NCBI RefSeq assembly: GCF_002760665.1
Contig: NZ_PDOB01000001.1
Span: 124,001-188,000, forward strand
Source: Massilia psychrophila
Lineage (GTDB): Bacteria > Pseudomonadota > Gammaproteobacteria > Burkholderiales > Burkholderiaceae_D
Reading direction: 5' to 3'
Length of the DNA: 64,000 bases
Shown in pieces: positions 28,129 through 36,246 of the stretch. Every line of letters starts with the position of its first letter. Positions within the stretch are counted from its first letter, which is position 1. The notes beneath the pieces are model-generated. The model did not search any database and was not told the DNA's origin. It worked only from the letters and a program-made list of their open reading frames with translations. The position numbers and the translations under genes are program-made.

Positions 28129-28488
28129 ATGGCCACCGAACTGACGGGCCTGCGCGACATGGTGCGCCAGTTCGTCGACGAGCGCGACTGGGACCAGTTT
28201 CACACGCCGAAGAATCTGTCGGCGGCGCTGACGGTGGAAGCGGCCGAACTGCTGGAACACTTCCAGTGGCTGGCGCGCGGCGATGCGGTGGAACTGGGCC
28301 CAAACAAGCTGGCGCAGGTGCGTCACGAGATGGCCGACGTGCTGGTGTACTTGATCCGGCTGGCCGACAAGCTCGACGTCGATTTACACGCGGCGGTGCT
28401 GGAAAAGATGGTGCTGAATCGCGCCAAATATCCGGCCGACAAGGTGCGCGGGGATGCGCGCAAGTATTCGGAGTATCCAGGCGAGTAG
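28129..28488 (+). CDS. MazG-like nucleotide pyrophosphohydrolase
   Basis: Encodes 119 residues with the MazG signature split as in all-alpha NTP pyrophosphatases: EAAELLEHFQW near residue 39 and EMADVLVYLIRLADKL near residue 72, that is ExxE..ExxD metal-binding pairs. An N-terminal MVRQFVDERDWDQFHTPKNL matches single-domain members such as RS21-C6/MazG-like proteins that clean up modified dNTPs. The substrate is not known. The ATG at 28129 lies 4 bp after the can stop. Confidence 0.88.
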   Translation: MATELTGLRDMVRQFVDERDWDQFHTPKNLSAALTVEAAELLEHFQWLARGDAVELGPNKLAQVRHEMADVLVYLIRLADKLDVDLHAAVLEKMVLNRAKYPADKVRGDARKYSEYPGE

Positions 28489-28589
28489 GTGCCGAATGAT
28501 GCTCGCGAACCCGGTGACCCAGTTTGCCCGATTAGTTGATCATCTTTTTAACGGACGAAGCCAGGCATTGTCGATATTGCCGAAAAATT

Positions 28590-28618
28590 GGGTCCCCCGC
28601 ATTCGCGAGGACGACGTG
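28590..28618. repeat. Dispersed intergenic repeat (copy 1)
   Basis: GGGTCCCCCGCATTCGCGAGG plus GACGACGTG recurs in inverted orientation at 43224-43251 with minor differences. It resembles the GCGGGAATGACG-type repeats common between genes in many proteobacteria. Confidence 0.6.
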
Positions 28619-28630
28619 TCAGGGGGCTGT

Positions 28631-30085
28631 TTAAATCCCGCCCATGCAAATATATTTCATCACCAGATAATCATCCATCCCGTACTTCGAGCCTTCTCGC
28701 CCCAGGCCGGACTGCTTGACCCCGCCGAACGGCGCGATCTCGTTCGAGATCAGCCCGGTATTGACGCCCACCATGCCGCTCTCGAGCGCTTCTGCCACCC
28801 GCCACACGCGGCCGATGTCGCGCGAATAAAAATACGCCGCCAGGCCGAACTCGGTGTCGTTCGCCATGGCGATCACTTCCGCTTCGGTTTTAAAACGGAA
28901 CAGCGGCGCCAGCGGGCCGAAGGTTTCTTCGGTCGCCACCAGCATGCTGGCGTCGACGTCGGCCAGAATGGTCGGCTGAAAAAAACTGTGGCCGAGCGCG
29001 TGGCGCTTGCCGCCGGCGATCAGGCGCGCGCCTTTCGACAGCGCGTCGGCGATGTGCTGCTCGACCTTGACGACGGCTTTTTCTTCGATCAGCGGTCCTT
29101 GCGTGACGCCCGCTTGCTGGCCGTTGCCGACTTTTAGCTTGGCTACCGCGGCGACCAGTTTGTCGGCGAACTGGTCGTAGACGCCGTCCTGCACGTACAG
29201 CCGGTTGGCGCACACGCACGTCTGGCCGGCGTTGCGGTATTTGGAGGCGATCGCGCCCTCGACGGCGGCGTCGATGTCGGCGTCGTCGAAGACGATGAAC
29301 GGCGCGTTGCCGCCCAGTTCGAGCGACAGCTTCTTGATGGTCGGTGCCGACTGCGCCATCAATAGACGGCCGACCTGGGTCGAACCGGTAAAGCTCACCT
29401 TGCGCACGATCGGATTGCTGGTCATCTCCAAGCCGATCGACTTCGAGTCGCCGGTGATGACGGAAAACACGCCTTTCGGTACGCCTGCGCGCTCGGCCAG
29501 CACCGCCAGCGCGATGGCCGAAAACGGCGTCAGCTCGGCCGGCTTGACGACGATCGGACAGCCGGCGGCCAGCGCCGGGCCGACCTTGCGGGTAATCATC
29601 GCGGCAGGAAAATTCCACGGCGTAATCGCCGCGCACACGCCGATCGGCTCGCGCGTGACGACCGTGCGGCGATCAAGCCATGGCGACTGCAAGGTGTCGC
29701 CCTCGATCCGCTTGGCCTGTTCGCCGAACCACTCGAAGAACGAGGCGGCGTAGGCCACTTCGCCTTTTGCTTCCGGCAAAGGTTTACCTTGCTCGGCGGT
29801 CATGATCAGCGCCAGGTCGTCGGCGTTTTCCAGCATCAGGTCGTTCCACTTGCGCAGGATAAGGCTGCGTTCCTTGGCCGTCGTCTTGCGCCAGGCCGGC
29901 CAGGCGGCGTTGGCGGCGTCGATCGCCCGCTTCGTTTCAACCGCGCCCATGTGCGGCACGGTGCCGATCGATTCGCCGGTGGCCGGATTGGTCACCGTGA
30001 TGGTGGAAGCGTCGTCGGCGTCGCACCACTCGCCGTTGATGTAGGACTGCTGGCGCAGCAGGGAAGGGTCTTTCAGGTTCAGCAT
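28631..30085 (-). CDS. gabD: NADP-dependent succinate-semialdehyde dehydrogenase
   Basis: Oxidises succinate semialdehyde to succinate. It has 484 residues. Features: N-terminal LLRQQSYINGEWCDADD, FTGSTQVGRLL, LELGGNAPFIVF (active-site Glu region), GQTCVCANRLYVQDGVY (catalytic Cys), ETFGPLAPLFRF, and the C-terminal end EGSKYGMDDYLVMKYICMGG typical of GabD. It is divergent from puuD (about 258 bp gap). Together with PuuA, PuuD, PuuC-like and the aminotransferase it completes putrescine or GABA conversion to succinate. Confidence 0.92.
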   Translation of the reverse strand: MLNLKDPSLLRQQSYINGEWCDADDASTITVTNPATGESIGTVPHMGAVETKRAIDAANAAWPAWRKTTAKERSLILRKWNDLMLENADDLALIMTAEQGKPLPEAKGEVAYAASFFEWFGEQAKRIEGDTLQSPWLDRRTVVTREPIGVCAAITPWNFPAAMITRKVGPALAAGCPIVVKPAELTPFSAIALAVLAERAGVPKGVFSVITGDSKSIGLEMTSNPIVRKVSFTGSTQVGRLLMAQSAPTIKKLSLELGGNAPFIVFDDADIDAAVEGAIASKYRNAGQTCVCANRLYVQDGVYDQFADKLVAAVAKLKVGNGQQAGVTQGPLIEEKAVVKVEQHIADALSKGARLIAGGKRHALGHSFFQPTILADVDASMLVATEETFGPLAPLFRFKTEAEVIAMANDTEFGLAAYFYSRDIGRVWRVAEALESGMVGVNTGLISNEIAPFGGVKQSGLGREGSKYGMDDYLVMKYICMGGI

Positions 30086-30343
30086 ATCGCTTCCTCAATC
30101 ATGGTGAAAATTCATCGCAGAACGTCATAGTAGCCTTTTTTTGCCGTGCCGCGCCGCACCGGCCGGGCTTGGCACGGCGGTTGGTGTTGCCAATGGCGGC
30201 CGTAAGCAGGTATTCTTTTAATAACGCGCGGCTCGGACCAGTGCAAAGCTGTACGTTTGATCTCGATCAACAACTGTTTCGCATAAATGTCGCTTTCGAT
30301 TTATCATGGTCCGAGTGCGACAACAATTGATCAGGTAGACCTC

Positions 30344-31105
30344 ATGCTCCGTCCCATTGTCCTAGTTCCAGCCTGCACCTGCGATATCGGTTCCCACCAG
30401 TTTCACACGGTGCAAGCCAAATACGTCGAAGCCGTCGTCAAGGGGGCCGGCTGCGCGCCCCTGATCCTGCCAGCGCTGGGCGCTGAACTCGAACTCGAGA
30501 CCATGCTCGGCGCCTGCGACGGCATCTTGCTGACCGGCTCGGCCTCCAACGTCCACCCCAGCCATTATGCGCAAGAAGTGCTCGATCCCGCACTGCCGCA
30601 GGACCCGGCGCGCGACGCCACCACCATGCCGCTGATTCGCGCCGCGATCCGGCGCGGCATCCCGATCCTGGCGATCTGCCGCGGCTTCCAGGAGATGAAC
30701 GTCGCTCTCGGCGGCAGCCTGCACCAGGCGCTGCACGGCGTCGAAGGCTTGATGGATCACCGCGAAAACCCCGATCATCCGCTCGATCAGCAGTACGGCA
30801 TCGCCCACACGGTGACGTTGGTGCCGGGCGGGGTGTTGGCGCGCATCCTCGGCCCGGCGGACATCGGCGTCAATTCGCTGCACGGGCAGGGCGTCAACCT
30901 GCTTGCCGGCGGGCTGGCGGTCGAGGCGCGCGCCGCCGACGGCGTCGTCGAGGCGTTCTCGGTGACCGGCTCGCCCGGCTTTACCCTGGCGCTGCAGTGG
31001 CATCCCGAATGGGCGCTGGCCGACAACCCGGTGTCGCTGCGGCTGTTCGACGCCTTCGGCCAGGCCTGCCGCTCCTATCTCGCCGCGCGCGGGAGGCCAG
31101 CATGA
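30344..31105 (+). CDS. puuD: Gamma-glutamyl-gamma-aminobutyrate hydrolase
   Basis: Class I glutamine-amidotransferase-like peptidase of 253 residues, same length as E. coli PuuD. ILLTGSASNVHPSHY near the N-terminal third, the nucleophile in PILAICRGFQEMNVALGG and the His-x-Glu in LALQWHPEW complete the catalytic triad. It releases GABA from gamma-glutamyl-GABA. I prefer the ATG at 30344 (AGGTAGA upstream) over one at 30287, which has no ribosome site and no family resemblance. It is the first gene of the forward puu unit, with puuA 140 bp behind. Confidence 0.9.
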   Translation: MLRPIVLVPACTCDIGSHQFHTVQAKYVEAVVKGAGCAPLILPALGAELELETMLGACDGILLTGSASNVHPSHYAQEVLDPALPQDPARDATTMPLIRAAIRRGIPILAICRGFQEMNVALGGSLHQALHGVEGLMDHRENPDHPLDQQYGIAHTVTLVPGGVLARILGPADIGVNSLHGQGVNLLAGGLAVEARAADGVVEAFSVTGSPGFTLALQWHPEWALADNPVSLRLFDAFGQACRSYLAARGRPA

Positions 31106-31161
31106 GCGGCATGAGCAGCATGGGCCTGTGCGACCAATGGGCCGCCTTTGGCGTGCCTTAG
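31102..31161 (+). CDS. 19-residue small ORF between puuD and puuA
   Basis: ATG at 31102 overlaps the puuD TGA (ATGA) and has a strong GGGAGG upstream. The frame encodes 19 residues (MSGMSSMGLCDQWAAFGVP) and stops at 31161. It could be a translated microprotein, a leader regulating puuA translation, or a relic of an older start. The Shine-Dalgarno and overlap are real, and the function is unknown. Confidence 0.35.
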   Translation: MSGMSSMGLCDQWAAFGVP

Positions 31162-31246
31162 CTGCCGTGACGTTTCTTTGCTCCCACATCCCTAGCGCTT
31201 GCGGCCGCAGCTGCCGCGGCCCGAACCAGACAAATGAGAGAGAACG

Positions 31247-32617
31247 ATGGCTATCCGCGAAAATTTTACCTATACCGACATGGACTTGTGGCTCAATGAA
31301 AAACGGGTCACCGAAATCGAATGCCTGATCCCCGACCTGACCGGGGTCGCGCGCGGCAAGATCATGCCGCGCGCGAAATTCACCCAGGAGCGCGGCATGC
31401 GCATCCCCGAAGCGGTGCTCGGCATGACCGTCACCGGCAACTACCCGGTCGATGACGGGCCGTACGACCGCGCCATTTCGACCACCGACCGCGACATGAT
31501 CCTGAAAGCCGACCCGACCACGATCACGATGGTGCCGTGGGCGGTCGACCCCACCGCGCAGGTGATCCACGACTGCTATTTTTCCGACGGCGCCATGGTC
31601 GACTTCGCACCGCGCACGGTACTGCGCCGCGTGCTCAAGCTGTACGCCGACAAGGGCTGGAAGCCAGTGGTGGCGCCCGAACTGGAGTTCTACCTGACGG
31701 CCAAGAACATCGATCCGGACCTGCCGCTGCGCGCGCCGGTCGGGCGCAGCGGGCGCGCCGAAACCAGCCGCCAGGTCTACAGCATCGACGCGGTCAATGA
31801 ATTCGATCCGCTGTTCGAGGACATCTACGACTACTGCGAGCTGATGAATCTCGACGTCGACACGCTGATCCACGAGATCGGCGCCGGCCAGATGGAAATC
31901 AACTTCCTGCACGGCGACCCGTTGGGCCTGGCCGACAAAGTGTTCTTTTTCAAGCGCACCTTGCGCGAGGCGGCGTTGAAGCACGACATGTACGCCACCT
32001 TCATGGCCAAGCCGATGGCGGGCGAACCTGGCTCGGCGATGCACGTGCACCAGAGCGTGGTCGACATCAAGACCGGCCGCAACATCTTCAGCAGCGACGA
32101 CGGTTCGGCAGCGCCGATCTTCAAGCACTACATCGGCGGGCTGCAGCGCTACATGCCGTCGGCCATGGCGATCGTCGCGCCATACGTCAATTCGTACCGC
32201 CGCATCGTGCGCCACACCGCCGCGCCGATCAACATCCAGTGGGGCATCGACAACCGCACGGTGGGCTTCCGGGTGCCCGAATCGGGAGTGCAGGACCGGC
32301 GTGTCGAGAACCGCATCATCGGCGCCGACGCCAATCCCTACTTGGCGCTGGCGGTGACGCTGGCCTGCGGTTACCTCGGCATGACCGAGCAGATCGAACC
32401 GACCCAAATGATGACGGGCAGCGCCTACGAAATGCCGTTCGAGCTGCCGCAGGGCCTGCCGGAGGCGCTGGCGCTGCTGCGCGGCGAAGACAAGCTGCGC
32501 ACCGTGCTGGGCGACCGTTTCATCGACGTCTACGCCGCCATCAAGGACCTGGAGCACCAGGAATTCATGACCGTCATCAGCCCGTGGGAACGCGAGCATC
32601 TGCTGCTGCACGTGTAA
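31247..32617 (+). CDS. puuA: Gamma-glutamylputrescine synthetase (glutamine synthetase family)
   Basis: Ligates glutamate to putrescine using ATP, the entry step of the Puu route. It has 456 residues. GS-type motifs include VAPELEFYL (catalytic Glu), HEIGAGQMEINFLHGDPLGLADK, GSAMHVHQSVVD, and NSYRRIVRHTAAPINIQWGIDNRT. RVPESG and NRIIGADANPYLALAVTLACGY are near the end. The GS family also includes gamma-glutamylpolyamine and ethanolamine ligases, so polyamine specificity is inferred from puuD and an aminotransferase in the same unit. The GAGAGAA ribosome site precedes the ATG. Confidence 0.88.
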   Translation: MAIRENFTYTDMDLWLNEKRVTEIECLIPDLTGVARGKIMPRAKFTQERGMRIPEAVLGMTVTGNYPVDDGPYDRAISTTDRDMILKADPTTITMVPWAVDPTAQVIHDCYFSDGAMVDFAPRTVLRRVLKLYADKGWKPVVAPELEFYLTAKNIDPDLPLRAPVGRSGRAETSRQVYSIDAVNEFDPLFEDIYDYCELMNLDVDTLIHEIGAGQMEINFLHGDPLGLADKVFFFKRTLREAALKHDMYATFMAKPMAGEPGSAMHVHQSVVDIKTGRNIFSSDDGSAAPIFKHYIGGLQRYMPSAMAIVAPYVNSYRRIVRHTAAPINIQWGIDNRTVGFRVPESGVQDRRVENRIIGADANPYLALAVTLACGYLGMTEQIEPTQMMTGSAYEMPFELPQGLPEALALLRGEDKLRTVLGDRFIDVYAAIKDLEHQEFMTVISPWEREHLLLHV

Positions 32618-32639
32618 CCGAAAAACCGAGAGCACCACC

Positions 32640-34055
32640 ATGGACATTACCAAGCAACTCGACAAGGTTCAGTTCGACACCCAGGCCATCCAGCAACTCG
32701 ACTCGGCCCATTACCTCCATCCGTTCACCGACCACAATGCGCTGGCCGCGCGTGGCGCGCGCGTGATGGTCAAGGGCGACGGCATCTACCTGTGGGATTC
32801 GGACGGCCACAAGATCCTCGACGCCATGTCCGGGCTGTGGTGCGTGAACATCGGCTACGGGCGTACCAGCATGGCCGATGCGGTCTACAAGCAGATGCAA
32901 ACGCTGCCGTTCTATAACAGCTTTTTCAACACCACCAACTTGCCGGCGGTGCAGCTGGCCGCGTTGCTGGTCGACGTCTCGCCGCCGCAGTTCAACCACG
33001 TCTTCTTCACCGGTTCCGGCTCGGAGGCGAACGACACCATCGTGCGGATGGTGCGGCGTTACTGGGAGCTGATGGGCCAGAGCGAGCGCCACGTCATCAT
33101 CAGCCGCCACAACGCCTACCACGGCAGCACCATCGCCGGCGTCTCGCTGGGCGGCATGGCCGGCATGCACGCCCAGGGTGGCCCGATGGTGCCCGGCATC
33201 GTCCACATCGGCCAGCCGAGCTATCTCGAGGGCGGCAGCGGCATGACGCCTGACGAATTCGGCCTGGTCGCGGCCGGCTGGCTGGAAGAGCGCATCCGCG
33301 AACTCGGTCCCGACAACGTCGCCGCCTTCATCGGCGAGCCGGTACAGGGCGCCGGCGGCGTGATCATCCCGCCGCCGACCTATTGGCCCGAAATACAGCG
33401 CATCTGCGACAAGTACGGCATCTTGCTGATTGCCGACGAAGTAATCTGCGGCTTCGGCCGGCTCGGCGCCTGGTTCGGCTCAACCCTGTTGGGCATCAAG
33501 CCGGACCTGATCGCGTTCGCCAAGGGCGTCACCTCCGGCTACATTCCGCTCGGCGGCGTGCTGGTGGGCGACCGCGTGGCCGCCGTGCTGACGGAAAAGG
33601 GCGGCGACTTCAATCACGGGTTTACCTATTCCGGCCATCCGGTCGCTTGCGCCGCCGCGCTCGAGAATATCCGCATCCTGCGCGATGAACAACTGGTGGA
33701 AAAGGTGGCGCAGGATACCGGGCCGTACCTCAAGCAGAAGTTTACCGCCCTGGCTGACCATCCGCTGGTTGGCCACGCCGACAGCTGCGGCTTCGTCGCC
33801 GGCCTGAACCTGGTGCGCCGGAAGGGCGCGACCGTGCACGGCAACGAGGTGTTCGACGGCGACCTGGGGGTGGGCATGATCTGCCGCGGCTACATGTTCG
33901 AGCGCGGCATCATCATGCGCGCGGTGGGCGACCGGATGATCATCGCGCCGCCTCTGGTGACGACGCGCGAACAGATCGACGAAATGACAGGCAAGATCGG
34001 CGCGGCGCTGGACGACACGCTGGCGGAGCTGCGCCGGCGCGGGATTGCGGCTTAA
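32640..34055 (+). CDS. Class III aminotransferase (putrescine/GABA-pyruvate type)
   Basis: PLP-dependent aminotransferase of 471 residues. It has FNHVFFTGSGSEANDTIVRMVRRYW, ISRHNAYHGSTIAGVSLGGM, LLIADEVICGFGRLGAWFGS and the PLP-binding Lys in IAFAKGVTSGYIPLGG. The family includes SpuC-type putrescine aminotransferases and GABA or beta-alanine:pyruvate aminotransferases. Its place right behind puuA supports a polyamine/GABA role. No PuuB-like oxidase is in the window, so this enzyme may replace it or convert GABA to succinate semialdehyde. Confidence 0.88.
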   Translation: MDITKQLDKVQFDTQAIQQLDSAHYLHPFTDHNALAARGARVMVKGDGIYLWDSDGHKILDAMSGLWCVNIGYGRTSMADAVYKQMQTLPFYNSFFNTTNLPAVQLAALLVDVSPPQFNHVFFTGSGSEANDTIVRMVRRYWELMGQSERHVIISRHNAYHGSTIAGVSLGGMAGMHAQGGPMVPGIVHIGQPSYLEGGSGMTPDEFGLVAAGWLEERIRELGPDNVAAFIGEPVQGAGGVIIPPPTYWPEIQRICDKYGILLIADEVICGFGRLGAWFGSTLLGIKPDLIAFAKGVTSGYIPLGGVLVGDRVAAVLTEKGGDFNHGFTYSGHPVACAAALENIRILRDEQLVEKVAQDTGPYLKQKFTALADHPLVGHADSCGFVAGLNLVRRKGATVHGNEVFDGDLGVGMICRGYMFERGIIMRAVGDRMIIAPPLVTTREQIDEMTGKIGAALDDTLAELRRRGIAA

Positions 34056-34150
34056 GTTTCAGTGCCGGCCGCAGTTGCGGGCCATATTTGCCAAAAAGCA
34101 AATTTTGGCCGAATGTCTGTTACATTGCGGCTACTTAGCCCCGCAGCCGA

Positions 34151-34855
34151 ATGATGAACCGCAGCCCCTTGACGATACTGGTAGTAGAAGACCATCCGAC
34201 GATCGCACGCCAGATCGTGGATTTTTTGGACGGACTGAAGTGGCAGACCGACCATGCCGCCAGCGGCGCGCTCGCCATCGATCTGGCCACGCGCAACGCC
34301 TACGATGTCGTTCTGCTCGACCTGAATCTTCCCGACATGGACGGCCTCGATGTCTGCCGTGCGATCAAGGCGCGTGCACCGCGCAATGTGCCGGTGTTGA
34401 TGCTCACTGCGCGCGATGCTTTCGAAGACAAGGCACGCGGCTTTCACGACGGCGCGGACGATTACCTGACCAAGCCGTTCGACCTGCGCGAGCTTGCCCT
34501 GCGTTGTGAAGCGCTGGCGCGACGCGGACAACTGCACGTCAGCCAGGAAATGCAGCTTGGCCCGCTGACGCTTTTGCTGCGCGAAAAGCGCACGCTCTAC
34601 AACGGCGTACCGGTGCCGCTGACGCTGGCCGGTTTCAGGATCCTGCTCAAGATGTGCACCGTGTACCCGCACGCGCTATCCCGGTCCGCGCTGATGCACG
34701 AGTTGTGGGGTGCTAATCCGCCGGACAGCGACGCCCTCAAATCGCACATCTATGCGTTGCGCAAGCAACTGGAGCTGGCCAGCGCCCAAAAGTTGATCGT
34801 GACCATTCCCCAGCTCGGCTATCGGCTGGAACTGGGTGAGATCAACCGTGGCTAG
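34151..34855 (+). CDS. OmpR-family response regulator
   Basis: Encodes 234 residues. The receiver has the phosphoacceptor in VVLLDLNLPDMDG and the Lys in DDYLTKPFDLREL. The C-terminal winged helix has HALSRSALMHELWG, DALKSHIYALRKQLE and TIPQLGYRLEL. It binds DNA when phosphorylated. The kinase gene overlaps its 3' end. It sits after the puu genes, 95 bp downstream of the aminotransferase, but there is no evidence that it controls them. The target may be the serine hydrolase that follows. Confidence 0.92.
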   Translation: MMNRSPLTILVVEDHPTIARQIVDFLDGLKWQTDHAASGALAIDLATRNAYDVVLLDLNLPDMDGLDVCRAIKARAPRNVPVLMLTARDAFEDKARGFHDGADDYLTKPFDLRELALRCEALARRGQLHVSQEMQLGPLTLLLREKRTLYNGVPVPLTLAGFRILLKMCTVYPHALSRSALMHELWGANPPDSDALKSHIYALRKQLELASAQKLIVTIPQLGYRLELGEINRG

Positions 34856-36071
34856 GTCGATCCGGCATGGCCTGTTTGCCGCACTGGCCGGTTTCACCGT
34901 ACTGATTTGCGTTTGCTATACCGGGCTGGCGTTGGTCATTTCCTACGTCACCGAAGACATGCTGATCGATCGCTTGCTGAAACGCGAAGCGGCGGCCATG
35001 ACGGCGCATTTCCGCCTGCACGGCGACATCAGGCCGGCTGCCGATGAGATCATCCGTGCTTACCGCAGCGTCGAGGCGCTGCCGCCAATCGTGCGCGAAC
35101 AGGTCGTCGCGGGCCGCGGACGTGCTGAAATCTTCACCGACACCGGCCAGCACTATCACCTGCGCTCGCTCGACCTGCCCGCACAGTCCGGTCCGCAACG
35201 TATTTACCTGCTGGCCGATGTCCGTCCGCTGCTGGTTGTGACGAAACTGTTCCAGGACGTCGGCGGCGTGCTGATCGCAGTTGCGCTGGGGTTGATCGCC
35301 CTGGCGCTGTTGCTGGCCTACCTGCTGTCGAAGCGGCTGGTTTCTCCGCTCCAGGTGCTGGCCAATGAAGTACGCGGTCTGTCGCAGAAAAGTACGATCG
35401 AATTGAGCGCCCGGCACCGCCCGGACGAAATCGGCTACCTGGCGAAAAAGCTCGGTACCACGATAGCCGAACTGCACTCTTCGCTGAACCGGGAGCATGC
35501 ATTCACGCGTGACGTCAGCCATGAGTTGCGAACGCCGCTCACGGTCATGAACAATATCGTCGCACTGGCGCAAGCGCGTGCGCTGGACACCGACGACGTG
35601 GCGCAGCTGCAGGCCGGTCTGGATGAAATTGGTACTACCATCGATGTGCTGTTCGCCCTGGCGCGTGCCGAGCACATCGCACAGGAGACGTTCGATCTGC
35701 GCGGCTGTATCGAGGAAAGCCTGTTACGCCTGCTCGACAATGGCGACTGGGAAGGCGAACGCCTGGCGCTTGACCTGCCGGATCGGCTGGAGGTACTGGG
35801 AAACCGGCATTTGTCCATGCTGATCATCAATAACTGCGTGGGCAATGCCCTGTTCCATGGTGGGGCCAATTCACGCCTGCTACTGTCGTTCGCCGACGGC
35901 GTGCTTAGCCTGTGCAACACGGTCGATCCTGCCCGGACCGGCAGGATGCAGGGGTTTCTGCACGGCCAGCATCTGCTTCGGCGCATCGCCGAGACAATGC
36001 GCTGGAAAATCGGGTTTCATGCCGGCGCGACGGCGTATCGCGTCGAGATCGTGCCAATCCGCGCGCACTGA
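34848..36071 (+). CDS. Sensor histidine kinase with degenerate ATP-binding region
   Basis: Encodes 407 residues from a GTG at 34848 that overlaps the regulator gene by 8 bp (GGTGAG upstream). An N-terminal helix (about 8-32), a periplasmic stretch, a second helix (about 150-172), a HAMP-like region and DHp with HAFTRDVSHELRTPLTV (phosphoacceptor His) can be seen. The ATPase part has an N-box IINNCVGNALFHGG. The G1 DxGxG element is missing: LSLCNTVDPAR lies where it should be. The second glycine block reads GFLHGQHLLRRIAE, losing most glycines. The kinase may be impaired or work mainly as a phosphatase. Confidence 0.85.
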   Translation: MARSIRHGLFAALAGFTVLICVCYTGLALVISYVTEDMLIDRLLKREAAAMTAHFRLHGDIRPAADEIIRAYRSVEALPPIVREQVVAGRGRAEIFTDTGQHYHLRSLDLPAQSGPQRIYLLADVRPLLVVTKLFQDVGGVLIAVALGLIALALLLAYLLSKRLVSPLQVLANEVRGLSQKSTIELSARHRPDEIGYLAKKLGTTIAELHSSLNREHAFTRDVSHELRTPLTVMNNIVALAQARALDTDDVAQLQAGLDEIGTTIDVLFALARAEHIAQETFDLRGCIEESLLRLLDNGDWEGERLALDLPDRLEVLGNRHLSMLIINNCVGNALFHGGANSRLLLSFADGVLSLCNTVDPARTGRMQGFLHGQHLLRRIAETMRWKIGFHAGATAYRVEIVPIRAH

Positions 36072-36147
36072 GATCAGCCGGAATTCACCCGCGTTTCACC
36101 GCCGGCTCGCCATCCTGTGTGCTCGTCCATTTTTTTGACTGCACGCA

Positions 36148-36246
36148 ATGAAACTGCTGATCAGCTTCCTCATCCTCGCATGGGCATCCATGCCGGCATA
36201 TGCGCAGGTCAAATCGCTGCGCGCTGTCGACGACCTTACTTCATGA
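36148..36246 (+). CDS. 32-residue ORF with a secretion signal, overlapping the hydrolase start
   Basis: ATG at 36148 opens MKLLISFLILAWASMPAYAQ followed by VKSLRAVDDLTS and a TGA at 36244-36246. The first 20 residues form a complete signal peptide ending AYAQ. The stop overlaps the ATG of the serine hydrolase gene (ATGA). No strong ribosome site is seen. It could be a small secreted peptide, a coupling leader, or a truncated gene whose signal remains. The composition is gene-like, and the function is unknown. Confidence 0.45.
   Translation: MKLLISFLILAWASMPAYAQVKSLRAVDDLTS

Noticed and set aside
30362-32665. Long open frame on the minus strand over puuD and puuA
   Set aside because: It mirrors strong, recognised genes on the other strand, has no family motifs and arises from GC-rich codon use.
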